DNA from: Geodermatophilus bullaregiensis
GTDB lineage: Bacteria > Actinomycetota > Actinomycetes > Mycobacteriales > Geodermatophilaceae
Length of the DNA stretch: 64,000 nucleotides
NCBI RefSeq assembly: GCF_016907675.1
Contig: NZ_JAFBCJ010000001.1
Coordinates: 2,108,001-2,172,000 of the forward strand
Reading direction: 5' to 3'
Shown here piece after piece: positions 42,369 through 50,847 of the stretch. Positions within the stretch are counted from its first letter, which is position 1. Every line of letters begins with the position of its first letter. The notes below the pieces were generated by a model that ran no database searches, had not been told where the DNA came from, and saw nothing but the letters and a program-made list of their open reading frames with translations. A program made the position numbers and the translations under genes.

Positions 42369-45300
42369 CCTCCACCGACACGCCCCAGCGCGTCAGCAAC
42401 CCCTACGTCGGCCCGACGTCGTTCCGTCTCGGCGACGCGCTCTACGGACGCGACCGTGAGCGGGAGGACCTGGTCGACCTGCTCGTGGCGGAACGGATCG
42501 TCCTGCTATACTCCCCGTCCGGAGCCGGGAAGACGTCGCTGATTCAGGCCGCCCTCGTACCGGCGCTGCGGGACGACGGCTTCGAGGTCCTGCCGGTGAT
42601 CCGCGTCACACACACGCTGGAGCCGCGACCTGGACTGCCGGCGCCCCGCAACCGCTACGTGATGAGCGTGCTGCTTTCCCTCGAGGAGGGGCTTCCGCCA
42701 GAGACCCAGCGCCCGGTCGCCGAGCTGGCCACACTGACGCTGCGCCAATACCTGGAGGCCTACGCCGACCGCGACGGCCTGCCTGACAACGAGGTGCTGC
42801 TCTTCGACCAGTTCGAGGAGGTGCTCACCGCCGATCCTACCGACGAGGCGGCCAAGCACGAGTTCTTCCGGCAACTGGGCGAGGCACTCCGCGACCGGGG
42901 CTACTGGGCGCTGTTCTCCATGCGGGAGGACTTCCTCGCCGCCCTGGACCCGTACCTGCACCACGTCCCCACGCGACTGCGGACGACGTTCCGGCTGGAC
43001 CTGCTGTCCGTGGACGAGGCGCTCGAGGCGATGCGCCGCCCCGCGCAGGACACGGGCGTCAACTTTACCGAGGAGGCTGCTCGGCAGCTGGTGGACGACC
43101 TGCGGACCGTACGTGTGCAGCGGCCGGGTGGTGTCACCGAGGCGCTGGGCTCCTATGTCGAGCCGGTCCAACTGCAGGTCGCCTGCCACCTGTTGTGGTC
43201 GATGCTGCCCCACGACGCCAGTGAGATCACGCGTGGCGACGTCGAGGCCTTGGGGCGAGTGGACCAGGCGCTGGGCGACTACTACGCCGAGCGCGTCCTC
43301 GCCGCCGCGGAACAGACCGGGGTGCCCGAGCGGGTCATCCGGGACTGGTTCGAGGAGCGCCTCATCACCCCACAGGGACTACGGAGCCAGGTGCTGCAGG
43401 GTCCCGAGCCCTCCACGGAGGCCGGACACCGCCTCCTGGGTGAACTTCTCGACGCCCACCTCGTCCGTGCGGAGAGCCGCCGGCAGGCCACCTGGTACGA
43501 GCTAGCGCACGACCGGTTGATCGAACCCGTCCGGCGCGACAACGCCGCCTGGCGCGCCCAGCACCTCTCCTCTCTGGAGCGGGCGACTGTGCTCTGGGAC
43601 CAGGAGGGCCGGCCTGATCGCCTGCTGCTTCTCGGCACGGACCTCGCCCTGGCCGAGCAGGACGAAGTTGTCCGGACAGGCGCCCTCACACGCCGACAGC
43701 AGGAGTTCATCCAAGCGTCCCGGCGGGCCGACGAGCAGGTTCGTCTCGAGCGACGGACCGCGGCGGCGCTGCATCGCTCCGCGCGGCGACTGAAGATCGT
43801 GGTCGCTGTGACGACGTTGCTGGCCGTCGCCGCGGGCTACTTCCTCGTTCAGTCGCGCCAGGCTGAGAGTCGAGTCCAGGCTCAGGAGACGATCTATCAA
43901 TTGCTGTCAGGCGTGCATCGTGACCTCGCCCGGAATCAACAGCGAGCGGTGCCTCTAGCGGCGGTCGCAGCCGACACAGCGGCGTTCGCGGCCGACGAGT
44001 CCAGGTCTGACGGCCTCGACGAGCCGATTCGCGACCTCCTGTACGAGACCGCCTCCGCATCCCCGGTCTCGATGGCATTGCGCGGACAGGGGCCGGCGCT
44101 CTCAGCATCGCTGTCCCGGGACGGCACGACCGTGGTGACTGCGGGAGTGGAGGCCCTCCAGATCTGGGACAGAACAACAGGGGAGGCTGAAGAACGACTA
44201 CCCCTTTCGGACGCCTCGGATGTCTTCGCTGTAGACATCAGCTCCGACGGGCTCACCGTGGTCGCCGGCTTCGTCGGCGGCAGCATCCTCGTCTGGGACG
44301 TGGCCTCGGGCGGCATCGAGCGATGGGACGAGAGCACCGGTCTCCTATGGAATGTGCTCGTCTCGCCGGACGGGACCAAGGTGGTTACGATCGGCTACGA
44401 CGAGCAGGTCCAGGTGTGGGACCGCGCAGGCACCCCGCTCTTCGCGGTTGCCGACAAGGGTTCCACGAGCGCAAACGACGCCGCGTTCAGCCCCGACGGC
44501 CGGACTCTAGCCACCGTCAGTGACGCCCCCTCCGCCGTCCTCTGGGACGCTGCCACCGGGGACGAGATCGGCCGGGTTCCACTCCCCTCGGGCGCTTCGG
44601 AGGTCACGGTCGGCCCATACGGGCAGACCCTGGGGACGATCACGTCCGACCAGACGGTCACCGTCTGGGACGTGGCTTCGAGGCGTCCCCTGCACGAGCC
44701 CTTCCCCGAGGCCCCGGACCCCGCGGCCGCAAACGCGCTGTACCGGACGCTCGATGCGGACCTCTCCCGGACTTTGACATTCCAGGCCGACGGTCAGCTG
44801 ACGGTGCACGACGCCGCCACGGGTCGGCTGGTCGCGCAGGCGACCGTCCCGGGGGCGGCGCTCACGCAGGCCAGTTTCGACGTCACCGATCCCAGCGCGG
44901 TCCTGGTGCTGTCCCAGGACAGTGACCCGGCGTTCTGGCAGCTCCGGCCCACGGGCGTCAATGACGCGGGTGCGCAGGCTGCGTTCACCCTCGTCGTGAC
45001 GAGTGAGCAGACGTTCACCATCGCGGCGGACGGGACCCTCAGCGCGTGGGATGCCCGAGGCGGCCACCACGTCATCTCCGGCGCGGAGGGACACCTCGTC
45101 TCCGCACTGGCGGCCGACCCGGACGGCCGCCAAGTGGCAGGCATCACCGAGGACGGGCGGGTGCACGTCTGGGACGTGGAGACGGGCCGCGAGGTGGTGG
45201 TCCTGGGACCGGACGACTTTTCAATGAGTGATCTGGCATTCACTCCCGACGGCGCCGCAATCATCACCGGGGGGTGGGACGGGAGACTGGTTAGGTGGGA

Positions 45301-45970
45301 CGCCGGCACCGGCGCGGAGTTGGACGTCGTGATGGACGACCCGAACCGCTCCATCGCCCAGGTCAGAGTCGCCCCCAACGGTTCACGCGTCCTCGCGACC
45401 CTCGACCCCGTGTCGCAGGACCCGTCGTCCCCGGGGAACGCGCAGCCGGTTGCGGTCGTGCTGCCATTGCCTGGGCCGGGGGAGCCTGTGGAACTCCGGC
45501 TGGAGACAGCGGCCGAGCACGAAATCTCGGATGCCACATGGGAATACGTGAACGATGCCATGTTTACTCATGACGGGCAGGACGTCGCCCTGGGGACTTC
45601 GAGTGGGCGGGTCGCCTCCTTCGACGCCGGGAGCGGTGATCTCACGTGGCTGGAGCCGGTGCACTCGGGTGCTGTCCGGTACGTCGTCATCGGCCCGGCC
45701 GGTGAGGTACTGACCGCGGGCCTAGACCAGCAGGCGGTCCTCTCCCATCCTGATACGGGGGAGCGGACACGGGCGGTGCCCACCGACTCGGCGCCCGTGG
45801 CCGCGACCTTCACGCCTGGCGGCAGGCATGTTGCGCTCTTCCACACCAATGGTCACCGGAGCATCATGCCGCTGGATAACGACGACCTCCTGGACCTAGT
45901 CAGGTCCAAGATTGTCTATGACCTATCCGATGCGGACTGCAGGTCCTACGGATTAGCTAAGGACTGCTAA
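42365..45970 (+). CDS. large STAND ATPase with membrane helix and WD40-like repeats
   Basis: A 1201-residue regulator-type ATPase of the novel-STAND-like kind. The Walker A is YSPSGAGKTSLIQ with Lys56, Walker B FDQFEEV with Asp148, and the sensor segment FSMREDFLA. It is preceded by NPYVGPTSFR and LYGRDREREDLV, the usual start. The winged-helix and helical part runs to about 460, then one hydrophobic helix near 476-497 (LKIVVAVTTLLAVAAGYFLV), then about 600 residues of WD40-like blades (AFSPDGRTLATV, VWDVASRR, HVWDVETGREV). The helix would hold the ATPase at the membrane with repeats on the other side. The ATGA overlap couples it with the CHAT-SIR2 gene. Likely role: sensor and switch. Confidence 0.88.
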   Translation: MTSTDTPQRVSNPYVGPTSFRLGDALYGRDREREDLVDLLVAERIVLLYSPSGAGKTSLIQAALVPALRDDGFEVLPVIRVTHTLEPRPGLPAPRNRYVMSVLLSLEEGLPPETQRPVAELATLTLRQYLEAYADRDGLPDNEVLLFDQFEEVLTADPTDEAAKHEFFRQLGEALRDRGYWALFSMREDFLAALDPYLHHVPTRLRTTFRLDLLSVDEALEAMRRPAQDTGVNFTEEAARQLVDDLRTVRVQRPGGVTEALGSYVEPVQLQVACHLLWSMLPHDASEITRGDVEALGRVDQALGDYYAERVLAAAEQTGVPERVIRDWFEERLITPQGLRSQVLQGPEPSTEAGHRLLGELLDAHLVRAESRRQATWYELAHDRLIEPVRRDNAAWRAQHLSSLERATVLWDQEGRPDRLLLLGTDLALAEQDEVVRTGALTRRQQEFIQASRRADEQVRLERRTAAALHRSARRLKIVVAVTTLLAVAAGYFLVQSRQAESRVQAQETIYQLLSGVHRDLARNQQRAVPLAAVAADTAAFAADESRSDGLDEPIRDLLYETASASPVSMALRGQGPALSASLSRDGTTVVTAGVEALQIWDRTTGEAEERLPLSDASDVFAVDISSDGLTVVAGFVGGSILVWDVASGGIERWDESTGLLWNVLVSPDGTKVVTIGYDEQVQVWDRAGTPLFAVADKGSTSANDAAFSPDGRTLATVSDAPSAVLWDAATGDEIGRVPLPSGASEVTVGPYGQTLGTITSDQTVTVWDVASRRPLHEPFPEAPDPAAANALYRTLDADLSRTLTFQADGQLTVHDAATGRLVAQATVPGAALTQASFDVTDPSAVLVLSQDSDPAFWQLRPTGVNDAGAQAAFTLVVTSEQTFTIAADGTLSAWDARGGHHVISGAEGHLVSALAADPDGRQVAGITEDGRVHVWDVETGREVVVLGPDDFSMSDLAFTPDGAAIITGGWDGRLVRWDAGTGAELDVVMDDPNRSIAQVRVAPNGSRVLATLDPVSQDPSSPGNAQPVAVVLPLPGPGEPVELRLETAAEHEISDATWEYVNDAMFTHDGQDVALGTSSGRVASFDAGSGDLTWLEPVHSGAVRYVVIGPAGEVLTAGLDQQAVLSHPDTGERTRAVPTDSAPVAATFTPGGRHVALFHTNGHRSIMPLDNDDLLDLVRSKIVYDLSDADCRSYGLAKDC

Positions 45971-45977
45971 TGCTGGC

Positions 45978-45983
45978 CCTAGC
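45978..45983. repeat. target-site duplication of the IS481 element (left copy)
   Basis: CCTAGC immediately precedes the left end of the IS; the same CCTAGC is at 47068-47073 just after the right end. A 6-bp duplication is within the range of IS481 elements. Confidence 0.88.
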
Positions 45984-47067
45984 TGTCGTGACCAGACAGG
46001 TTGTTCACGCGGCGAGGCGGCTGACCGGCGGGTGACCTCCGAGGGCGGAGTGGCTGCGGGCAGTGTTGTAGTGCTCCAGCCAGCTGTCCAGGGCGGCGGT
46101 GCGCTCGTCGTTGCTGGTCCAGGCGGTGGCGTAGGCCCACTCGGTCTGCAGGGTGCGGTTGAACCGCTCGGCGTTGCCGAAGGTCGCGGGCCGGCCGGGC
46201 TTGATGAACCGGCGGCCGATGCCCAGCTGGGCGCAGACGGCGATCCAGGCCCGCCCGACTCGGTAGCTCTTGGCGTTGTCGGTCAGCACCCGACGCACGA
46301 TGACGCCGCGGGCGGCGAACCAGGCCGCCGCCCGGGTCAAGAAACCGGCACAGGTGACCACCCGCTGGTCAGACAGCACCTCGGCGTAGGCCAGCCGGGT
46401 GTGCTCGTCGACGGCGACGTGCACGTAGTCCCAGCCCAGGCCGCGACCGCGGACCTCCTCCGAGCGGCCGTGGACCCGCCAGCCGCCGCCGGCGGGGATC
46501 CGGCCGAGCTTGTTGACGTCGATGTGCAGCAGAACGCCGGGATGGGCGCGCTCATACCGGCGGTCGCTGTGCCGCCGGCCGCGCAGCAGCTCGCCGGTGA
46601 GCCGGTCGACCTCGGCCAGCCGGGGCCGGCCGGCGCGGGCGAGGACCGCACCGATGGTGGAGGCTGCCAGGCCCAGGATCGCGGCCAGCCGAACCGGGCC
46701 GGCATGGTGCTCGGTGCGCGCGGCCACGATCGCCGCGGTCGTCTCCGGCGAGGTCTGGCGGGGCATCCGATGCGGCCGGGACGAGCGGTCGGCCAGCCCG
46801 GCCTCGCCCTCGGCGCGGTAGCGGCGGAGCCACTTGTCGACCGTCTGTCGGCTCACTCTCAGCTGCTTGGCCACCTCGCCGGGCCGGTGACCGGCTCCGA
46901 CGCGGTCGACGATCAGCTTGCGGGCATAGACGGTCGTGCGGGCATTAGCGTGGGCCACAGAGACCTCCGGTTGAAAACGGCGACGTCAAGCACCGCCACT
47001 CCTTCCGGAGGTCTCCTTCGCGATCAAGGCACCACGCCGACTGTCAACAACGTCCCTAGTCACGACA
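45984..47067 (-). mobile_element. IS481-family insertion sequence, 1084 bp
   Basis: The ends are TGTCGTGACCAGACAGGTTG (left, from 45984) and, read from the right end inwards, TGTCGTGACTAGGGACGTTG; over 24 bases the two agree in 19. Both are flanked by CCTAGC. One transposase gene fills the interior. The element is complete and appears recent, since the target duplication is still perfect. It lies between the convergent STAND and hydrolase genes, 13 bp after the STAND stop. Confidence 0.93.
46005..46958 (-). CDS. IS481-family transposase
   Basis: A 317-residue DDE transposase. The N-terminal HTH reads AKQLRVSRQTVDKWLRRYRA. The catalytic triad is visible as Asp in LHIDVNKLGRI, Asp in VLTDNAKSY and Glu in NAERFNRTLQTEW. 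The terminal segment EHYNTARSHSALGGHPPVSRL is the standard family end. The GTG start is at 46958. The stop codon is within the left inverted repeat. It is intact, so the element may still move. Confidence 0.95.
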   Translation of the reverse strand: MAHANARTTVYARKLIVDRVGAGHRPGEVAKQLRVSRQTVDKWLRRYRAEGEAGLADRSSRPHRMPRQTSPETTAAIVAARTEHHAGPVRLAAILGLAASTIGAVLARAGRPRLAEVDRLTGELLRGRRHSDRRYERAHPGVLLHIDVNKLGRIPAGGGWRVHGRSEEVRGRGLGWDYVHVAVDEHTRLAYAEVLSDQRVVTCAGFLTRAAAWFAARGVIVRRVLTDNAKSYRVGRAWIAVCAQLGIGRRFIKPGRPATFGNAERFNRTLQTEWAYATAWTSNDERTAALDSWLEHYNTARSHSALGGHPPVSRLAA

Positions 47068-48411
47068 CCTAGCCCATGGAGGAGGTGCGGCCAGCGCCGC
47101 CTGCCACACGGCGTGGGCCACCGGTGGCTTGGTGATGTCGCTGTGCGCACCCATAACACCCGCGCTGTCCCGGATGACGTCGTCCCCGCGCAGGTCGTGT
47201 ACGACACCGGGCTCCAGGTCGTAGGGCTCGTCGATCGGCCGCAGGTCGTCGTCCACGACCTCGATGCCGGGTCCGCGCACGCCGAAGGTGCCGATGGCGC
47301 CGTAGGTCGGCAGCTGATCCGGCAGGTAGTCGACCTGGCTCCGCGAACCCGCCCCGAGCGGGTAGAAGGTGCGCACCGCGCGGTCGTGGACCGAGGTGGT
47401 CACCACTATGGGCCCTGTGATTAGCCCATCGGCGAGTACGCGGTGGAAGTAGCCCGGCCGCTCCGGTGCAGAGGGGATGGTCGAGCAGAAGGACCACAGC
47501 GACATCGCCCCCTGTACCAGCGCTAAGGAGAAGACCGGACGGCGTCCCGCCGGCCCGCGCCCGGCCACGGCCGAGGAGACGACGATGCAGCCGAAGCTGT
47601 GGCCCATGAGGTGGAAGCGCGCCCCCGGGGCTGCGTCTTGCAGGCGCGTGAGCAGGGTGGCCACGCCGGCGACGCCCACGTCTCGGGCCCGTCGCTTCAT
47701 GTGCCAGAAGGTCAGTACCCGCAGCGGTGCGAGCAGGCCACCGAGTGAGGTGCCGCCGAAGGACGCCAGTTCTTCCACGAGGCAGGCCTGGTAGACCGCC
47801 TCCGGGTCGAAGGAGGCGCGGTCGTCCCCGGGCGAGGCGCCCTCGCCGGCGGCGCCCAGTCCCAGCTCCGCGTCCAGTTGCTGGTACGCCTCGCGCACTC
47901 GCGCGGGCAAAGCGACCGGGACGGGATCATCGAGCGCCGAGTCCACGATCGTGCACACCGAGTCCCGGATGATGGGCGTGTCGCCGAGGGCGGTCGCCGA
48001 CGAGTTCAGCAATCGGGTCACCCCGTCGCCCTGCCCGGCCTCGGGCGTACTGACGTCCGCAGGGAGGGCGTGGGACGTCGAGCCGAGGTCCTCGTCGCCC
48101 CACGCCTTGCTCGGCCAGTGGATGCCGACGACGGCCGGGCAAAAGCCACCGGGTCGCGCCTCGGCCGCAGCCCGGTCCTCGGGACACTCGGCCATGGCCG
48201 CGATCCAGGCGCCGTACTGGCGACGGGCGGCAGGCATGTCGCCGTTCCACCCATGGCTGAGGACGAAGACGTCCGTCGGCGCCTCGCGTGCGAGCAGCGC
48301 GGCGAGCTCCCGGCTGTACGGACTGCCGGCCTCGGGCCGCTCGTTCCCGGCGGCGTCGAAGGCCACCAGGTGGTAGCGGTCCGCGCGTCCTGGCACCGGC
48401 TCGGCTCCCAT
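47056..48411 (-). CDS. serine alpha/beta hydrolase of the defence island (C-terminus rewritten by IS)
   Basis: A 451-residue hydrolase. The nucleophile elbow is GHSFG with Ser272; the N-terminal block is DVFVLSHGWNGDMPAARRQY and ICPAVVGIHWPSK-like (FCPAVVGIHWPSKAW), features of lipase- or esterase-like proteins acting on lipids. HDRAVRTFYPLG carries the likely triad Asp/His. The last four residues (CRD plus stop) come from the IS right end: before insertion the frame would run ARASISSP and stop within the 3' end of the STAND gene (complement of 45957-45959). It follows the protease gene by 16 bp with GGAGGA before ATG 48411. Likely an effector such as a phospholipase. Confidence 0.85.
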   Translation of the reverse strand: MGAEPVPGRADRYHLVAFDAAGNERPEAGSPYSRELAALLAREAPTDVFVLSHGWNGDMPAARRQYGAWIAAMAECPEDRAAAEARPGGFCPAVVGIHWPSKAWGDEDLGSTSHALPADVSTPEAGQGDGVTRLLNSSATALGDTPIIRDSVCTIVDSALDDPVPVALPARVREAYQQLDAELGLGAAGEGASPGDDRASFDPEAVYQACLVEELASFGGTSLGGLLAPLRVLTFWHMKRRARDVGVAGVATLLTRLQDAAPGARFHLMGHSFGCIVVSSAVAGRGPAGRRPVFSLALVQGAMSLWSFCSTIPSAPERPGYFHRVLADGLITGPIVVTTSVHDRAVRTFYPLGAGSRSQVDYLPDQLPTYGAIGTFGVRGPGIEVVDDDLRPIDEPYDLEPGVVHDLRGDDVIRDSAGVMGAHSDITKPPVAHAVWQAALAAPPPWARCRD

Positions 48412-48427
48412 GAGGTCCTCCGTTCCG

Positions 48428-49879
48428 TCATCCCATGATCAGCCCGGCGCTGCCGCGAGGTGCCACCCGGACCGCGGGGTCACCGAGCACCACGTAAGCG
48501 CGGGCGTCGTGCGTGGCCGTCCACAGGCCGACCAGGTCGGCGTCGTCGATGCGCTTGCCGTACTTACGGAACCCGTCCATCCGGCGGGTGAGCTCGGTGG
48601 CGATCTCGGCGTACCGGGAGGTCAGGCTCTCCATCGCCGATCCCAGCCGGGCACCGTCCATCAGGGCCAGCAGAGTGCTCTGAAAGGGGGTGACCTGAGC
48701 GGCCAGCCCCTTCCACAGGAACGAGCAGCTCCAGGCCCGGTCCACGTGCCCGACGAAGGCCAGGGCTCCGCCGGCGGGCGCGCCCAGCAGCCGCTGCGGG
48801 AGTCGCGCGGTGAACCCGGCGGCGGCCAGCTCCGCGTCACTGTCAGGGCCACCCGGATAGTCGGATACCTGCGGTGTGCCAGCCCCAAAGCAAGCGAAGG
48901 AGAACACCACCTTCGGTCCGACCCGCGAGTGCACCGGCAGGTGGTGGGCGGCGAGGTACTGCCCCTCGTCGAGGGGACCCCGAGCGGCGAGGGGACCCGG
49001 CCAGTCCTGACAGAGCAGCGCCCCCGCCAGGTCGCGGTGCGCCGACCTCCCACCCACGCCGTGGCTGGCCGTGAACAGCAGGTCCGGAGCCTGCGGGCCG
49101 GTCAGGAGGTCCTCCAACCGGGTGCGCGTCGCGCCGGCGCCGACGTCGGTGCTGACCTCCCAGCGGTGCGCCGTCTCCTGCAGCTCCCCGTGCAGAGGCT
49201 CCACGAGCCGCGAGGCGCTCAGCGCTGTGGGAGTGTCCCCCGGATGCCGGGTGGCGAACAGGTGAAGCCGGTGTGCGGCGGGCGAGGGCCCGCCCTCGGC
49301 CGGGGTGGGCAGGCTCCGCTCGGCTGCCACCACGGTCGCCGCGTAGGCGGCGTAGGCCTCGGGGTCCGCCAGGTCGGCGCGCCCGACGGCGTAGGACACG
49401 CCCAGCTGGTACTGGACGTCGAAGGGCACCTGGTCCGGGGAGCCCAGCAGCATCAGGTAGTACGGGACCTTGCGGGGGTCGACGACGGACGGTCCGGTGC
49501 CGTGTCGGGCGAGGAAGTCGTCCTTGTCCTCCCCGGGGCGCAACTCGAGGCGCCGAAACAGGTCGCCGGCCTGCTCCTCCCGGAGCCGCAGTAGGGGCTC
49601 GAGGGCCTCGAGCACCGCAGGGTCGAGGTCCGGCGGGACGACCACGCCCCAACCCACCGAGGCCAGGTCCTGGGGATCCCGCCCGTACACGACCCCGAAG
49701 TGGTCCTCGTCGTCCTGCCGGCGTCGCCGGAGCTCGCGCATACCCGGTGCCGGCCCGGTATCAGCCCGCAGCACACCGGCCACGTCGGCTACGGAGACCT
49801 TCGGCGTGAGGTAGTCACCCGTGTCGACGTCGATCCCGTTGAGCACGAGCAGGTCGTCTCGTACCGCGGCGTCGGTCAA
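48428..49879 (-). CDS. C25/CHAT-like cysteine protease of the defence island
   Basis: A 483-residue caspase-fold protease. The catalytic histidine is His273 in FTASHGVG and the cysteine Cys330 in FSFACFGAGTP, 57 residues apart, as in clan CD (gingipain/C25, CHAT) enzymes. The segments GALLCQDWPGP and YYLMLLGSPDQVPFDVQYQL are typical of a bacterial C25-like family. The start is TTG 49879, chosen because GGAGGG lies 5-6 bases upstream and because the longer frame from ATG 49999 would contain a 15-bp-arm hairpin. It is the first gene of the minus-strand operon. It may be activated by the STAND system and cleave a partner such as the hydrolase. Confidence 0.8.
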   Translation of the reverse strand: MTDAAVRDDLLVLNGIDVDTGDYLTPKVSVADVAGVLRADTGPAPGMRELRRRRQDDEDHFGVVYGRDPQDLASVGWGVVVPPDLDPAVLEALEPLLRLREEQAGDLFRRLELRPGEDKDDFLARHGTGPSVVDPRKVPYYLMLLGSPDQVPFDVQYQLGVSYAVGRADLADPEAYAAYAATVVAAERSLPTPAEGGPSPAAHRLHLFATRHPGDTPTALSASRLVEPLHGELQETAHRWEVSTDVGAGATRTRLEDLLTGPQAPDLLFTASHGVGGRSAHRDLAGALLCQDWPGPLAARGPLDEGQYLAAHHLPVHSRVGPKVVFSFACFGAGTPQVSDYPGGPDSDAELAAAGFTARLPQRLLGAPAGGALAFVGHVDRAWSCSFLWKGLAAQVTPFQSTLLALMDGARLGSAMESLTSRYAEIATELTRRMDGFRKYGKRIDDADLVGLWTATHDARAYVVLGDPAVRVAPRGSAGLIMG

Positions 49880-49928
49880 CCGATCCCTCCCTGCTGGACC
49901 ACGCGCGACGAGGTGTAGCGCGTCGACC

Positions 49929-49971
49929 GTCACCGCTGCGTCACGCGTACCGTTGATGACGCAGCGGTGAC
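49929..49971. promoter_or_regulatory. perfect 15-bp inverted repeat upstream of the protease operon
   Basis: GTCACCGCTGCGTCA (49929-49943) and TGACGCAGCGGTGAC (49957-49971) are exact inverse complements with a 13-nt loop. It is 50 bp before the TTG start of the protease, in the leader or promoter. It could be a transcription-attenuating hairpin or an operator for a dimeric regulator; it is the only structure of this strength in the island. Confidence 0.72.
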
Positions 49972-50479
49972 GAACCGGCAGGACCGTGCGCGCCCCCATC
50001 ACGGCCGCACTCCCGGCAGGACAGCCACGCCGTGCCCCACCGGTGACCGCCCAGCGCCCTTCTGTCGCCACTCATGCACCACGGCCCTCGCGAGCTCACC
50101 GCCCATGGGTTGGTGCCGGGCGAGCCGAGCAGGCGTGTGAGGCGCGGTCCCGTCTCCGAGCGAGATCTCGACTGGACGTTGGCCGCTTTCCGCCGACGCG
50201 ACGTCGTCACCACGGCCGTCCGAAAGACCTAGGACGAGGTCGTCGCTCCATCGGCTTGGCAACGCGGCCAATCGTCGTCTCACCGTCGTTCTGCTCCTCG
50301 GCGGCACCGCTGTAGGGACGCTCAGCTGTCTTCTCGACCCGAGATCGAGCGTTGCAACGCATTCGATCCCACTCGCGAGCACGGCCCACCCGACGGCCAC
50401 CGAGCCCCACCGGTAATGACAACGCCCGAACCACCATCCGTGGGTTCGGGCGTCCGCGATGTCCTGCGACATCACATGC

Positions 50480-50521
50480 GGTGGGCCCCGTGGGGATCGA
50501 ACCCACAACCCGCGGATTAAA
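50480..50521 (-). other. 3' half of tRNA-Lys, attachment-site scar (attL/attR)
   Basis: Read on the minus strand, the 42 bases start at the anticodon with TTTAATCCGCGGG, continue through the T arm GTGGGTTCGATCCCCAC and end with GGGGCCCACC, the tRNA-Lys(UUU) 3' half. Nothing upstream of the anticodon matches a tRNA. This is the standard scar of a tyrosine-integrase element inserted in tRNA-Lys: the element lies to the right and the restored whole tRNA should be at its other end. About 300 bp between the scar and the next gene (50522-50847) hold no gene I can support. Confidence 0.82.
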
Positions 50522-50847
50522 GGGCATCCAATCACGCAACATCATGCGCACTCCTCGCAAGCACGCTGAGCTGCACGTATTGCCCTCCAGCCCTCAGGCA
50601 GGTTCATCCTGATTCATGCCGAATCCGGGGGGTTACAGGGGGATTGAGACGATCCGCGCCGGCCGCGCGCGTATGGGCTCCCTGCGGGAACCTCCCCGTG
50701 GAGGGCCTCAACGAGGTACCGAAGGGGTGTCGACTGGCGGCCTGGGAGCACCTCTTCGGCACTGCGCGCCGTCACTCCTACTCTGCTCCGGCCCCCCGAC
50801 CGCTCTTCCTGTCGCGGGGGCCCGACTCCTTCGGCGAGGATCACTGC

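Noticed and set aside
50352..50612. An 86-codon plus-strand frame with GIEPTTRGLK
   Set aside because: The motif is what the complement of a tRNA T arm encodes; it is the shadow of the tRNA-Lys fragment and not a gene.
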